Below are positions 1 to 14,100 of a DNA stretch of 64,000 nucleotides, piece after piece. The stretch lies in NCBI GenBank assembly GCA_018697195.1, contig CM031869.1:13943431-14007430 (forward strand). The letters are read 5' to 3'. A model generated the notes under the pieces. That model worked only from the letters and a program-made list of their open reading frames with translations, had not been told where the DNA came from and ran no database searches. A program made the translations under genes and the position numbers. Every line of letters starts with the position of its first letter. Positions within the stretch are counted from its first letter, which is position 1. The DNA comes from Certhia americana. Lineage: Eukaryota; Chordata; Aves; Passeriformes; Certhiidae.

Positions 1-1654
1 TTTTATGAGGAGGAATGTTCCTCAGACCCTTTGTTACTGCAGGCTCAGTGCAGTGCTTTGGGTAAGTTTAAGTGTGGCTTGAGGGTCACTGAGCACTAAA
101 TCCAGACTCTCCCAACAGATGTGCAGATCAGCTGGGTCTGCACAAAACCACCCTTCCCTGTGCAGGCTGGTGTGAAAGAAAGCACCAGGGATGGTCCTTA
201 AGCACAAGATATTTAGGACAAAGCAGTCTGTCCCTCTAACTCTCACCTTGACAGAATGGGTTTAAAACCCACCTGTGGCTGGCAAAACTGGAGCTGAATG
301 TGTTCTTGGACACCTCTGAAGCTTTGAAAGCAAGTTTGCTCTCTGTTCCCTGGCTGAAGGTCAGATCAGCCTCCCGTGAGCTGGGGTGGGGGAAGGCAGG
401 AGGCAGTGCAGATTTTTCATTTCCTCATCCCTTAATGCAAGATCCTCTGGATGTGCCCATCCATTCCTGCCTGCCCTTGGCACCGGAGCCAGCGCCACTT
501 CACGGAGTCTCCCTGGCACCATCAATCTGTTGCATGGGGTGGGATGCCATGGTAGGAAAACAAATAGCACTGGTGTCCCAGCCAAGGACTAACAGATGGG
601 GCGAATTCTGCTGTCCTCTCACGATATGTAGCTAGAAAATTGATAAACAGCTTTTCCAACTTAAACTGAAACAAGTGAGTCCCAGATCTACAAAAGGAAT
701 TCTGTGCACCACTCCATAGCACTTGGCTTAAGGTTGATAGATTTCTTTAAATCATTTTTTTTTTCCATCCGCAACCCTCCAGCTTGTATCTCCTTATGGG
801 TGTTTTAATTCTTAACAGTCTGGACATCTTGATGACCCAGCTATTGCTATTTCTTTTAGGAAAATGCAGTGTTATTTTTACCCTTTGATTTTATTGAGCA
901 AAAGCCCACATTCTGTGGGGCTCTCATAATTAAACAAAAGTTTATGTAGAATAAATAAAGCCAGTATTGTAAATTTTATTTTCCTTTAGAAAAAAAAAAA
1001 TAGTATCTGATTTAAGAGCAGTAAAAAATTTTGTAAGTTTTATTTATTTGTAAAGCGATAGCTGCTGTGATTGAAATTAAACATGGTATCATGCTGCTTC
1101 TGATTAATTCTAGCACAGATGAGCCAAAAAATAACTTGATTTTTCTGTAAATAGGCTAAATTAGCATCTGGTAAATAATGATAGTTGGAGGAATTGAAAA
1201 GAAAGACAAAAGTTTTATTTTCTGCTCAATGAAATTACTTAGTCATTTTTAAAAAAATAACGCTTCAAGTTAAGGTTATGATTCACTGTTTTCCAGAATT
1301 GAGATGAATAATAGTTAATGCTAATTTAGCTTAGAAGCATTTTACTGTGGGGAAAGTAAATGTTATTATTCCTGCACTCCAGATGGCTAAACTGAGTTTC
1401 AGTGATGTATATGTTTTACATTACCGTAAAAAATGGATCTTAGGTCTGCTGGTTTTGAGTGTCTTTTGAGTAGTATCAGCCTCTGTATTCTGGTATTTAA
1501 AAGTATCCTAAGAACTAAATGTAAGGAAGAGCACTGGGTTTCAGAAAGAAATCACAGCACAAGGTGGTTAAGTGTGAGAGACAATTCGTGCCTATTGAGA
1601 CAGCCAAGCATGACAGGTAATTCATGCCTGTTCCAGGTAACTCAGGAGGAGAGA

Positions 1655-1656
<2 letters not shown>

Positions 1657-1730
<74 letters not shown>
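1657..1730. repeat. (TG)37 dinucleotide microsatellite
   Basis: An uninterrupted run of about 37 TG units, long enough to be length-polymorphic. On the + strand it gives a spurious reading frame of alternating Cys and Val codons. It is intronic and alternating purine-pyrimidine, so it could adopt Z-DNA; no function is inferred. Confidence 0.97.
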
Positions 1731-1734
<4 letters not shown>

Positions 1735-4700
1735 ATGAAGAGCCTTCCTCACCAAGTACTGGAATGATAATGTGAGCTGCATTGTACTCACTTTCCAAAG
1801 AATCCTACGTGTTCACATTGCATTTGGAGCAACGTTTCTACAGTGTTTTCCTTTAGAGTGGGCAAAATCATTTGTTCTGGCTAACATCTCAACACCTTTA
1901 TTTGTGAATAGTTAACATTTTGTAGTGATTTTATTGAAGAACATCAGTATATACTTTTTGAGTTCTGATTTTCTATTAAAACTTTAGATGAGGGTCAGCA
2001 GAAGTTTGGGGATCTTGTGTGTCAGAGTTCTTTTCCCACTGTCTTGCTCTGCCTAATCACTTGTTCCCAGCTCATTTGCTTTCCCAGGTAACTGTGCAAG
2101 GAGAGGGCTGTAGCCGTGGGTGTTACCAAATCAATTAAAAACTTCCTCTGGTCTCTCAGGATGCAGGAGTTGCTCTCCAAGCACAACATTATCTATCCAG
2201 TTTTATTTCAGGACCCCAAGTTACTGTCCTGTGGGCCAAGGTGTTGCTCTTCAGGCATTTTCTGGGAAATTCCATTTTTTGTGGAATTGCAGCTGTTCCT
2301 GCATCATTTTCCTTCTGTAAGCTGAGCAGAGAGGAAGTAGAAACCAGCACTGCCCAGCTCTGAGCTGGTTCTGCTGATGGGAACAAAGCCTGTGGCTTTC
2401 AGTGAATTCTTGTTCCTGCCAGAATATCAGGTATGACACCCTTGGCCACACTCAGTGTTAAGTCACTTTTCACTATTGTTTTAGCTGAGATATATCCTTT
2501 ATAAGTATAAAGGAGCAATTTCTTCAGAGTAGGAGTGAAGCAGGACCACTTGAGAGACCTTTCAGTGCTGTTCCTGTTCTGAGAATAAATGGCATATACC
2601 AGGTTCTGGGGCTATCAGCCCAGTGTCTTTTATTGGCAGGTCAACTTAAAAAAAATAAAAAGAGTTAAAGTGCAATCTTATGTGGCAGAAGCTGTAAAAA
2701 TAATACAATACTTGACATTAATTCTCTGATCTGAAAGGAAGAAGACAAACTTTATTCTGTTTTCTGAACTTGATAAGAACTTCACAGAACAAGGACAGAG
2801 AACTGTGTGTTATTTCTGTTCTCTGGTTTTCTTTTGGAGGCAAGAGATCCCAACCTCCTAGTAAAGCTTTCAAAATTACTCTGCTTGAACAGTAATCTGC
2901 TTTATCCCACCTTTGGTTTACTCATCCATCTTCTAATGCTGATACTCCACGCTCCTCCTTTCAGTGCTGTCAGGTGTAGGAGTAGTTGTGCTCTGCGTTT
3001 TTGTTACTGTTAGTGGTGATAGCATGTTTTTTCATCTAAGAATGTGCAGGAATCTTCATTCTGATTCCAAGGAAAGCAATTTGTACATTACTGCTGGGGA
3101 AAAAAAAAATTAGGCCTTGAAAAAGAAAGATAAAATATAATGAGATGTGAGTGTTAGCTGTACCTGTTTGACTGTGATGTTGACAAGTCTCTCAACATTC
3201 CCAAATTGCTTTTAAAAATTTTAATAGTTGTTTTGTGGAGAAGACAGTGAATATTTTCATCTTGACAATACAATTGTGATTTCCTCCAAACCTGATACAG
3301 ATTAAACTGGAGAGATGTTGCAAAGGTGCTTTAAATCACCTCTGTTTCCATGATACAGATTAATAAAGCTAGATTTATTTTTTTCTTGATCGCTAGTCTT
3401 TGTAGAATTTTATTCAGGTTTTTGATAGCTTTTTATTACTTGATTTCTCTGTGGAATCAGTGTTAAAATTGCATGTTTCCTTGCTGATGTATATGAATGG
3501 AAACACAGCTGGGTATGTCTTGTTTTAGTGCTTTGAAGAATGCTCTTTAAGTGCTCGTGTTCTGGTGCCACAGCAAAGTTATGCAGTGTATTGTGCTACT
3601 GAAAAATTCAATAGCTTCAGTCTACAGCGTTTGTGTGCCTCTGCCTGAGCCCTTCTGCCAGTAGGTGGCATGTGCAAGGATAGTCAGAGTCCTTCTCCTT
3701 CCTCTCTTTCCCCATCCTCTCCCCAGGTTCCATATATTTTGTCAGTTGTCACCACAGCAGGTGTCTTATGGCAGATATAGTCCCAAAAAATGTGAATGAA
3801 GTAGCACATAATTTGATGATTGATTTACAAAGCGGGCGCTGAAGGGAAAAATGCTTCTCCCTCTGATACCAGCGGGCAAGCACTAAATCACCAGCCTACA
3901 CAAAAGTGTAGTGCAGCCATCCACAAGGAAAATTTAAGGTAAACTCAGGTAAGCAGCACGCCGTGGCTTGCAGCTGGGAGCTGGCAGAGGAGGGTGATGG
4001 AGCAGAGCCACTTTCTGTGCCTGAGCAATCCCAGGGGGCAGGACAACCTTCAGCCATCCCTGCCCTCCCCAGCACACTGGGGATCTCTGCTACAGCCACT
4101 GTCCTTTACAGTGCTTGTGGCAAGAAAACTTCTTAATAATGGCAAATTCATGTTACTCTTCTAGAAAAACAGGGTTTTCACGCTTTATTGTATAACCTTC
4201 TGTTGCCCCAGTCTCCAGGATGACAATGCACCTGGGTAGTGCTGCTGGGGCCTCTCAGAACTGCTGATTTTTGGCTGCAGCATTTGTCAGTGTTTCTGAT
4301 GAACCCAACACAAGGACATTCGACAGGAACCATTGCTAAAATCGTGTTTTGCACATCTGCTCCATTGATACTATGTTTGCTGAATGTTTGTGCTCCTTCC
4401 CAAGTTTATTTTACAGGGTTTGGGTACATTTCTGGAGTGGCAGGGCTCATGTCTCCTGTTTTCTTTGGGGACTAGGCAGCCCTTGACAGGGCTTCAGGCA
4501 GTGCAGAGAAGCTGCAGTGCCACTGCCTCTCGAGGCAGGGGCTGAGCAGCAAGGCAGTAATCTTGAGTTACAACTGCAGGGGTTGGTTAACCCCAGATTT
4601 CTTACTTCAGTCTCATATCAGGACACAGCCCTAGTGACTGTGCTCTCTTCTCTTTGTGTCCCACAGCTGGCACTGGCTGTGCCTTCCTGGGCAGAGCTGA

Positions 4701-4913
4701 GCTGCTGCTTGGCTCTTACATGGGAAAACTGCAGGCTGCTTTAGTCTAAACCAGTTTTCCATAAAATATTAAGGATTTATTGCCATCTATCTAACACACA
4801 GCTAGGGCTGGTGCAGACCAGCTCCTGTGGTTTTCCTACAGCCCCTTTGGATTTTTCCATGGGGATTTAAGTTTCCTTTCCCCATCCTGCAGTGCCGCAC
4901 CGTTCTTGGCTCA

Positions 4914-5060
4914 CACAATCACAGTATCATTAAGGTTGGAAAAGGTCTCTAAAATCATTGAGTCGAATCCCTAGCTCAGCACTGCCATGTCCCCACTAAA
5001 CCAAGTCCCCAAGTGCCACATTCACAATTCTTTTCGTGCCCCAGGGAGGATGGTTTCACA
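4914..5060 (-). mobile_element. CR1 LINE 3'-end fragment
   Basis: The + strand reads as the reverse complement of a CR1 3' end: an AATCACAGTATCAT tail region, then AAGGTTGGAAAAGGTCTC, ATTGAGTCGAATCC, CAGCACTGCCATGTCC and CCCAAGTGCCACA. These blocks follow one another in the order known from bird CR1 copies. The copy is 5'-truncated, as is usual for CR1, and inactive. The left boundary is the degenerate octamer tail; the right boundary fades near 5060. Confidence 0.88.
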
Positions 5061-8000
5061 CTGAGGTGTGGTGTGTGTGCAGGACTCTGTTGGGCAGGGC
5101 TGCTCCCAGAGCATGAAGCTGGTGCTGTGAAGGGAGGAGGCAGTGCCACAGGCCGTGTCCTTTCCTGCAACTCACTTCAGTGAAATCACTGGAAACCACA
5201 GAACATGTGACAGGTGGCCATGGAAAACTTTAGCTGTTGAGGGATACTTTTGGTATGTCCAGTAATGAAACCTTAATATCCTTGCCATTGAATTTACATG
5301 ACAGATCTAGCAAATAGCCTAGAAAATGCTGCCATTAATAAAAGAATCCCATAAGGACGGAGTGCAGATACAGGAAAATGTGTGTTATGGCACCATTCAG
5401 CAAAATTTATTCTTGCAATTATGGCCCTCAATGCAGGCACACCTATTCGTAAAAGTCAAGTCTGCATTTGTAGACTTCAGAGGCTTGTTTCCAGCATTCT
5501 CATATTGTAAGGGTTGCTAAGTTGCTAAGATACAGGCAGAAAGGTAAGTTTATTTAATACATTTTTGTTGAATAAATTTTATAAAATATGACTGTGATCT
5601 GTGGTTCACTAGGTTATATCTGAGGCTTTTCTCAAGTGGAATTGTCATGAAAAATAGTATGGACTTGATTCATGATTGCATTATTCTTCTTCCACACTGA
5701 TATAGCTACATTGAAAATAATTGACTTAAACCAATGGGGCATGAAAAAGATGCAGGGATGAATTTGGCTCTGTTTCTCGAAATGAAATATGTGCCATTTT
5801 CTGTTCAGCATTTGCTGTACCTTAAGAAAAATCATAAGGCAAATTACATCAAATCACACTATTAAAGGAAGCATTTTTTTTGTTCTATGCAGAAGAACAG
5901 ACCTGAAACATTTATGTGTTCAGAATCTTCTGAAAAGAACACTTTTTATCCTTGCCCTGTATTTAAAAATTGATAACCAAGGGGAAAAGCTGTTGAGTTA
6001 TAAAAACAGGGGTTTTTTTATTGTAATTGTGTCATCTTCTGCTAAAACATAATTGAACTCAAGGTTTGCATTTGCAAATGACCTTGACTACAGTTTTGCA
6101 ATTCAAAAAATTCATATAATGACTTGGACTGTCTGGAATTTCAGAATCCCTTTATGGGGCAAAACCTGTGTAGCTCGTAGTGAGGACCCAGTATTTGAGA
6201 AAGTGGCTCTTCCTTCCTCTCAGGGGATGATTTTAGACTCTGTTTACAGAGAAAATCAGTACAGGAAAGCAGTTCAGAGAGAGGCTGAATGATCTTAGGA
6301 ATCTTATTCTTGACCTGTGGCTTGAAGAACCAGCCTGTAAACTCCCTTGGGGTACCTGGCTCACCAGTATTCTGAAAGCAGTAGCCCTTTATTGGCCACA
6401 GCTTTGGGAATAATCTTCACTCCACTGCTTTCTGCATATGGAGACTGGTTTATGTCACGAGGATGACATTGCTGGGTTTATGGATGCTGCATATTCCAAG
6501 CACTGAAATAGTCCCTACAAGGGCAGGGATGGCTGAAGCACGTGTGCTCAGGCACAGAATTCCCTGGCTCACACCACTGTGCTGCCTTGGAAAGAATAAA
6601 TAATGTATTTCTGCCTGTCAGTCCCCTTTGCTCCCTCCTGTCTTCTTTCTCTCTAAAGGGAGGCTGCAGGCTTAGATTTTCTCCTTGATTCAAGTTTTTG
6701 AACTTTATTGGCTATTTCTGAATGCAAGAGAAGGGAAAAGAATGAGAGAATGATTACATACCTTTAAGGACCTGAAGATGAAATTCCTCAGTCTTAATTT
6801 CTCACCTTTAAGCCACTATTCATTTGCTTCTTGAGTCAGTATTTTCCCAGAAGCATTAGTGACAAAAGCAGCTGCACATGTGGATGTCCCCTTATGTTCC
6901 ATGGGTCTCATCCCAGTGGTGCTTACCCAGATGTGGATCACATGCTGCCTCGGGAGAGGGACTGTTCACTGCACATCTGAAGTACAATCACAAGTTGATT
7001 GGAATATATGTTGTTCTTTCCAGCCAGTTCCAGTTGTTTTTTTTGTTACAGTTTATTCTTTAGGGATCTCTTTAAAGGCACAAATCATTGCCTCATGATT
7101 GCTATTCAGAGTAAGCTGCCTGGCTATATCTGCCAGTGCCCTTCCCCAGATTCCCCTTTTCAGTCTCCAGCTCCCTCACCAAGCTGTGTGTTCCTGTGAA
7201 TGTACTCAGGTAGGACAACAGAATGAGGAGAAGATGACAAAAATAATTTATCTCTTGCGGAATACTGATCCCCAAGTGGGGTGCTTCATACTACAAATCA
7301 CGAGGGTGCTGTTAAAACCCACAGGCAGGAGAGGTAGGCACTGGTTATCCAGGCAGGGTTGTCTCTGCAGACACAGGACAAGGACAGGACAGAAGACCAC
7401 AACCACCTCCACAGAGTTCTTGCTTCTGAAGGGCTTTGGTTGCCAGGCTCTGCTTCCTCTGGCTCCTGGTTTCATACCCAGCCAGGTATTTGTCCCAGTA
7501 GTTTTTCAGCTTGTACCTGTTCATCAGGCATATTAAATGGCCCATGGCTGTGGAAAACTGCTGGATGGGGAATTTTCTCTTTTGCCTCTGCTTGCTGGAA
7601 GAAGAATTGGATGGCATTAAGAGGCTTCAACCTGCTAGATGTTTGTTTCTGGGTTTCCTAATGACCCCTCTTATTAATGAGTTCATGTTCATCAAAGTCT
7701 GCTTTTTATCTCCACTCATATAGGTGCTTGAAGATAAATGAAACTCAGTGATCAAATAAATGCTTCATTTTAACCTGAAAAAAAAAAAAACAAAAACAAA
7801 CCATGATTTAAAAAATAATTTTAAATGGAGCTTCCCATTGTTCCCAGTGCTATTGTGAGAATTGGGCTGAAAGCCATACAGTTCTTTCCTTGCCAGAATG
7901 GGGAATAACCAAGTTTGTTTAGCAGGCTTTTCATGAGAGTCAGTCCTTACACTGAAAGCTCCTATCCTGTCACCTGTTTTTAAATGCTTCAAATGTAGGA

Positions 8001-10808
8001 AGCCTGCTGCAGGTGGTATCAGTAGTTTTACTGATCAGAGGCCTTGGGCAAATTCATTTGAATTGCTTTGAAACTACATATTCAAAATTCAATAAAATAA
8101 GAGGGTCTGATGGTGCAGCTGCAGCATATCCCCTCCAGCTGGGTTAGCTGAGATGTTTCAAGGCCCTGGACTAGCAAAGCCTGGGTGTGATGTACAGATT
8201 ATAGAGATAGCTGCCAGGGAAGAGGTTTTGGCAGGCTGGGTATAGCAATACCCCCTGCCAGAAGACTTGGGAGTGAGTAACAGTGGCTTTCGTGCTATGT
8301 GGCATCTTTTGCTGGCTTTCCTAGACAGAAATTTGTTGGTGCAATAGTGGCAGCAGGCCAGGGGGAGGGGATTGCCTCAAGGGTAAAGGGATGGAATGTA
8401 GGAAAAACAATAAACCCAAAAAGCTCCAGTTGTTTTGAAAGTAACTGGCTATCCCGAATGCCTTGGTCTGGCTCCAAAATGAACTGTTCTGTGGGCGGGC
8501 TTCGTTAAATTGCATTCAGAAATCATATTTGCCCTTGGGCAGATACCCTTGCTTTTATGCACACTAGGCAAGTCACATGCACTAAAATGGAATTCACATG
8601 GTGCTTTAGTCAAAAAGCTAATGTCAGTCATCATACCTTTTATGCATATCCAGTCCCTTGGTTCTTTATGCCCATTTAAATATGCAGAAGTGCTTTTTAT
8701 TATTACACTGCCTGTAAAGCATGGAGATACAGATACATAGGCCACGTAATTTATTGCAGTGTAGACTCTTCTCTGCATATGTATTCATCACATAAATTAA
8801 AATCATAGGCATAAAACATTTTGGTCGGTGGGTTCTGATTTTCTCAGATTTCTGCTGTTAGACAGTGGAAGTAATTCCTTTATGTGCCATGCATCCACAC
8901 TTTCCAAATGACTCCTTCAGTAGCAGTACATGGCTTATCTTTGTAGCATTGTAATGCTGGTATCCTTGTGAGCATCACAGTGCTGGCACAACCAGCACAG
9001 TGCCTAAAGGTGAGATAATCAGAGAATACACGCAGGGACCTTATTGGAGCACCAGATCGTTGGACTGCACAGTATGTCGCTCGTTATTGAAAGGGCTACC
9101 ATGAAATTTAATTTAGGATTTTACAGACACATTTTGAATTGGAAATCTCTGTAATAACTTTCCCTTTGCTCAGCCTTTTAACTGTGAAATTCAGTTGGGG
9201 AGTTTTGAAGCAGCAGGTAGTGTCTCAGCACTCTAGAGGGATTTCGCTGGGATTCAGCTAAAGTGCTTGCAAGTGTCATTTCCATATTTAACTAATTTCA
9301 GTTTTTAATTAGCTCCATGTGAAAAATGAGAGTTCACGCTGAGCTAAGCTGTCAGCATAGAGGCTTGTTTCCTTTCTAGCCTCTCAGGACAATTACTGCA
9401 GCATCCCCTGGTTTTTTCAATGAGAGTGCTTAGCCACTGCACGCTCAGTCCCTCCATTGTTCCCTGCCAGGAGCCGGGGAGTGTGTTGTGTCTAGCTTGC
9501 TAAAATGGAGAAGATAACTTCTGACAATATTTCAAATGTGAAATTGGTTCAGCAAAGGTTCAAAGAACTTCAGAGGTCTGGCTCTGAACCATCCAGCAGC
9601 ACGGAGTGCTCAGAGCTCCTGGCACTGTGCAGTTGGTGCCATTGTTCTGAGCTGTGTCTGATCCTTCCAGATCCATTCCTGCTGCACTGGGCAGTGCTAC
9701 CTTCCAGCCAGCACAGTGGGAGAGCAGCTTTCCCTGCTTTTCCCTGGAATTTCTGCAGCCTACTGTGAACAATGCAGTGTCCCAAAGGCCGGGGGGTCTC
9801 CAGGAGAAAAGAGCTGCCTTTGTGTAAAATTCCACCATATATGATAGGCATGGAAATTAGGTAATCCTGCATCTTGGCTCAAAACTTACCTGTGAGGACC
9901 TGAATGCAATGTTAAAATAGTTAAAATGTTAAATGTCAAAACAGTTCTCGAGAACAAAGTGAGGGATGCAATTCATGTAAACTCTGCAAAGCCATGGGAT
10001 GGGAACAGATTTCTGAAATAATTTTATGAACTCATAGCAATCCTGAGTTGCATTTACATGCCAGTCTTGTAATGCCATTGTTATTTTTGAAAGAATGAAG
10101 TAATTAAATTTTTAAAATTACATTTAAATTGGAAAATTGGTGTAGATGTTACCTCAGGGTTGGTTTTGAGTTGTTTGTGGTTTTTTAAACCTATCCTATA
10201 AGGTTTGAAAGATTTATGAATAGGTTTGGTAGTATCTTCATTTTCATTTTGGTCTACATCCTAGCAAAATAGAGGTTATGTGTATTTTATTCTTCACTAA
10301 TTAGTACAGACAGCCACTTCAGTAGAGAGATGAAGATTTTCTCTGTTAGACCATAAAATCAAATGCATCTTTTTCAAATCAGGATGTACGACGAAAAAAA
10401 TCTCAGCTGTGGTGCTTTTTGTGTTCCTAATGTTCGAAGTGTTGTGAAAGAAGGCGGCAAATACGTTGCAGAAACTTGTCAGATACAGTGACACTGAGGA
10501 GTTCCTAGTCATTTTTCTTTTAAGGTGCTGAGGATCTGCTTTGATACCTGCTTTCAAGCTGAAGCAAATTCTTGAAAAGGAAAAAAAAAAAAAAAGGAAA
10601 ATAAATTTCATAGTGAAGCTGAAATGCTAGATAGATTTTCAATAAAGTTTAGAATTTTGGGGTTTCTTTAAAATACAGTATTTATTGTTTCATCCATCAA
10701 AGAGAAAAAGAAATATAAACTTGGTTTGATTGCCAGCTAACTGGGTGTAACAGACATGAAGTAGAACTTGAGTGTTAGCAATGAAGTGCCAATGTGTAGC
10801 TCTGGTTA

Positions 10809-10812
<4 letters not shown>

Positions 10813-10852
<40 letters not shown>
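10813..10852. repeat. (AT)20 dinucleotide microsatellite
   Basis: Twenty uninterrupted AT units in intron sequence, likely unstable in length and easily melted or extruded as a hairpin. No gene or motif is attached to it. Confidence 0.97.
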
Positions 10853-10858
<6 letters not shown>

Positions 10859-11093
10859 TATTTTTACCCCCTTGTAGTATGAGTTATCTTCTCTTTGAAG
10901 GATAGCTCCTGGTTAGTTTATTGGTATTGCTAAGTAAAGTTGTTACATATATTATGATTGTATTAATCATTTAACATAATGTTAACATTAACAGTTTTGC
11001 CTTACAAAGTGCATGTAATTGAAGGCAAAGGTTTCTGAGGGTGTGCAATTTAGCTTGTATTTTATTCTGTGATACTTTCATTAGTTGTATACA

Positions 11094-11117
11094 GTAATGC
11101 ATATGCTAATGCATTAC
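11094..11117. promoter_or_regulatory. Octamer-like palindrome, possible POU-factor site
   Basis: Two perfect 9-bp inverted arms, GTAATGCAT and ATGCATTAC, flank the six bases ATGCTA. The segment contains overlapping ATGCATAT, ATGCTAAT and TAATGCAT words, close to octamer and palindromic Oct-dimer sites bound by POU homeodomain proteins. This is a motif match only. POU-type binding in an intron of a neuronal gene is plausible but not shown. Confidence 0.35.
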
Positions 11118-14100
11118 AGCTCATGTCCAATTCGCCCTGCAGTTTAGACCATTGAATTTTTGATGGGTTGCATTGCTGTTGCCTGTAGAAAACACTGTTC
11201 TTTCAGGCACTGTTATGATGCTCAGGGTCTCAAATTCTTTAAATATTAGAGGAGTTCTGAAGTGAAGCTCTCTCCACTGAAGTCAGTGACAATTTTGACC
11301 TTGGTTCCAACATGCCTTGATTTTAACCAGCTCTAAATGGGCTGATGAGGAGCGTTCTGCATTGCTGACCTCAGACAGTGCAGAGGCTCCTGCAGCATTT
11401 CATATGCAAGACAGAAAGCTTCATTAAAGTGATCAAGTATCAGATGCTCTGTACATTAAACTGGCATCATTTTTCTGTTGTGGACAGCAGCTCCATCTGC
11501 AGCAGTGATTTCTGCGATCTCTGCAGTGATTAGTTTTGATATACCAAATTGAGCTAGTCTTACAATCCCATCTTCTAAAAGGCAATTTGAGATATAAGAG
11601 ATAAAGAAAATTAATACAAATATTAATATTTAAGTGTATATTATGATGTTCCTTAGATTAATCAGGATGTAGGTGTCCAAATGAAATAAAAATGCTTTCC
11701 ATTATTCATGGTGCACAATGCTTGGAGTGGACTTAGACTCTGGTGAGCTGTCATGGTGTCTGTTGGGACTTCAGATGCACAGGCAAGCTCTTGTTCCTGT
11801 ACTGGCTGATGAAATTGTGTAACAGATGTTTTGGTGATGTGATGCAACTCATAATCATATATGGACATACACACAGGAATTCCTTGTGAAATGTCAATTG
11901 CAGCAGTCTGAAAACTTACAACTCTGGCACTTCAAAATAAGGCAGTGGTCTGAAATTAAAATCCTGGCACCATGAAATCCTTTACTCATTTCTTGTGTGC
12001 TTCCAAATTGGTGTGATCACACAGAAATCCTGTCTTCACTTGCAGCTTGTATTCCCTTCTCAGTTTTACAGTTCTAGAGGACAAGGCACAGATGCAGGAG
12101 GGCCAGCTTTTAATCTCTGAAAGCTATAAAATTTTGCTATAAAACTTGTTTTTTCCTTTGAAGGCAACATGAGCAACTTCAGAATAAGACAGGTAAAAGA
12201 CTGGAAATAGTTATAGTAAACCTATTAAGGGCAATGATTAGCAGGACTCATGTAAAAATGGAAAAAAAAGTCTCAAAAATGTAACAGTCCAATTTGATAA
12301 TTGCTTATTTCTTTCAAAACTACCTCTATAAAAACAACCCACACAAAGGAATATGAGTTACAAGGCTGTAACTGATTGACTATGTAAGATACTTATCAAA
12401 TCTGTACATTTTATTTTCATAGGTTCCTATTCTGGCTCAGTAGGACATCTAAATCACAATACATTAATAATGTCAGCCTTTCAAGGCTTATAGAAAGTCT
12501 CAATCTGCATAGATGCTAAATATAATCTGTACCTTCATTTCAGTATCAAGATATGATTTAGGTTAGGTTTATATAGACACCTTTTGAAGCACATTGTGAA
12601 AGAAATATAAACAGCTTATAGTGTTGAAAATGAATTAGAGGCTTTGGGAGAAGAAATCATATTTGCTTTTCATCCTTGGATTTATTTCCTCTTTGTAATG
12701 AACTTTTAACTCCAATAATTACTTTGCATAGAGAGTAAAACCTTAAACTTTATCATTCATGCAGTTTTTTAAATTGTGATTTTATCAGGTGATTAAATTA
12801 AGCTATTCTGTATCATTTCTATTAAGGGAAGAATATACTTCATGATTAGAAATTACACTTTTTTGTACGGTGGACAGAAATTTGGCCACTCATAACAATA
12901 CCGTTTCACTTCATTCAGTGTATGCAAAGGAGTAATAAAGGTAAAAGCTATTTTCTTAGCAGTGTGGCTGACAGAGGTTGAGTCTGAAGGATTTGAAACA
13001 GTGAAATTATGAAAATCTTGTTCAACATGTTTGTAGAAATTAGGACAGTTGCAGTTTCAGGAGATGAGCATAGTTGAATAAATGTTTGACACAATATCCC
13101 TTAGGTTTATGATCAGTATTGAAAGTAAAGCAGTTATTTTAATTCTTGTAAGTTCAGGCCTCAGTGATTTTCAAGAGTATGTCGGTGTCTATATTCCTTG
13201 AAACACCAGTTTGAAGTCTCATCTAGGTTCTTCCTTCTCTTGGAAACAGAATAAAGACCAGCTGGGTACTTTGTTCGTGCTAATTGTCTTTTAGGTATGA
13301 AATTAAAATTGGATTTAATTTGCTTTGTATTAACATTGAATGCTCACAATTGCTCCAAAATAGAACAAAATTGATTCAAGAGCATCCCTTTTTGCTCTTC
13401 TATGCCTGTTTCAAAAGTGGCAGTATTTTGGCAAGGCTGGTAAAGTGGATATTGTATAATGTGATCTGGGATCCTCCAGGCTGAAAGATGCTGTATTGGG
13501 TAAATAAAAACATATACACTTTTCTTATTAGTTACAGTCATCTAGTCCAGATGCAGGACCAAAAGGATTGCAGCCTTGACTCTTGGAATTGCCATAAGAA
13601 GTGAGTTCACGTTGCACAGTCTCAGGAACTGATTAATCGTGTGCCAGTTCTCTACGCTCTGTACAATCTAAGGCCTGTCATGAGAATAAATGAGCGGTGC
13701 ACTGTATTCTGCTTCTCTTTTAAGGTCTTTGTCATGAGATTCCAGATTCTGAAGGCAGCACGCAATGCTGTTACCCTTCTCGTGACAAAAAAGATTGCTC
13801 AAAGTGGCACGAAATCAAAACATTTCAGGAGAGAGGGCTGAGAGGAGCAAAGCTGAGGCCTGAGCCAGGGATCCTTTGTATCCCATCACAGTGGGAACTG
13901 AGGAACAAACACCCACCCAAGGCACAGCTCGTGTTCCTGGGCTGGAACTCTGCTTGCCTGGCTTTATCCCGGGAATTGGGCACCAGCTCTTCACATCCTC
14001 CACTTCTCCCTAACCCTAAAGGAGCTGCAAGTGTGTGTGAGCTTTTCAACTATTTTTGGAAGTAGAAAAACTGAAGATGGAAATAGAGGAATGAACTTTC

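Noticed and set aside
1433..1738. 101-codon frame ending in a long Cys-Val run
   Set aside because: The Cys-Val run is the (TG)n microsatellite; the rest resembles nothing known and has no exon borders.
7099..7536. 145-codon + strand frame
   Set aside because: No recognisable domain, overlapping frames of similar length on both strands, and no splice or promoter support. Consistent with chance in a locally less AT-rich segment.
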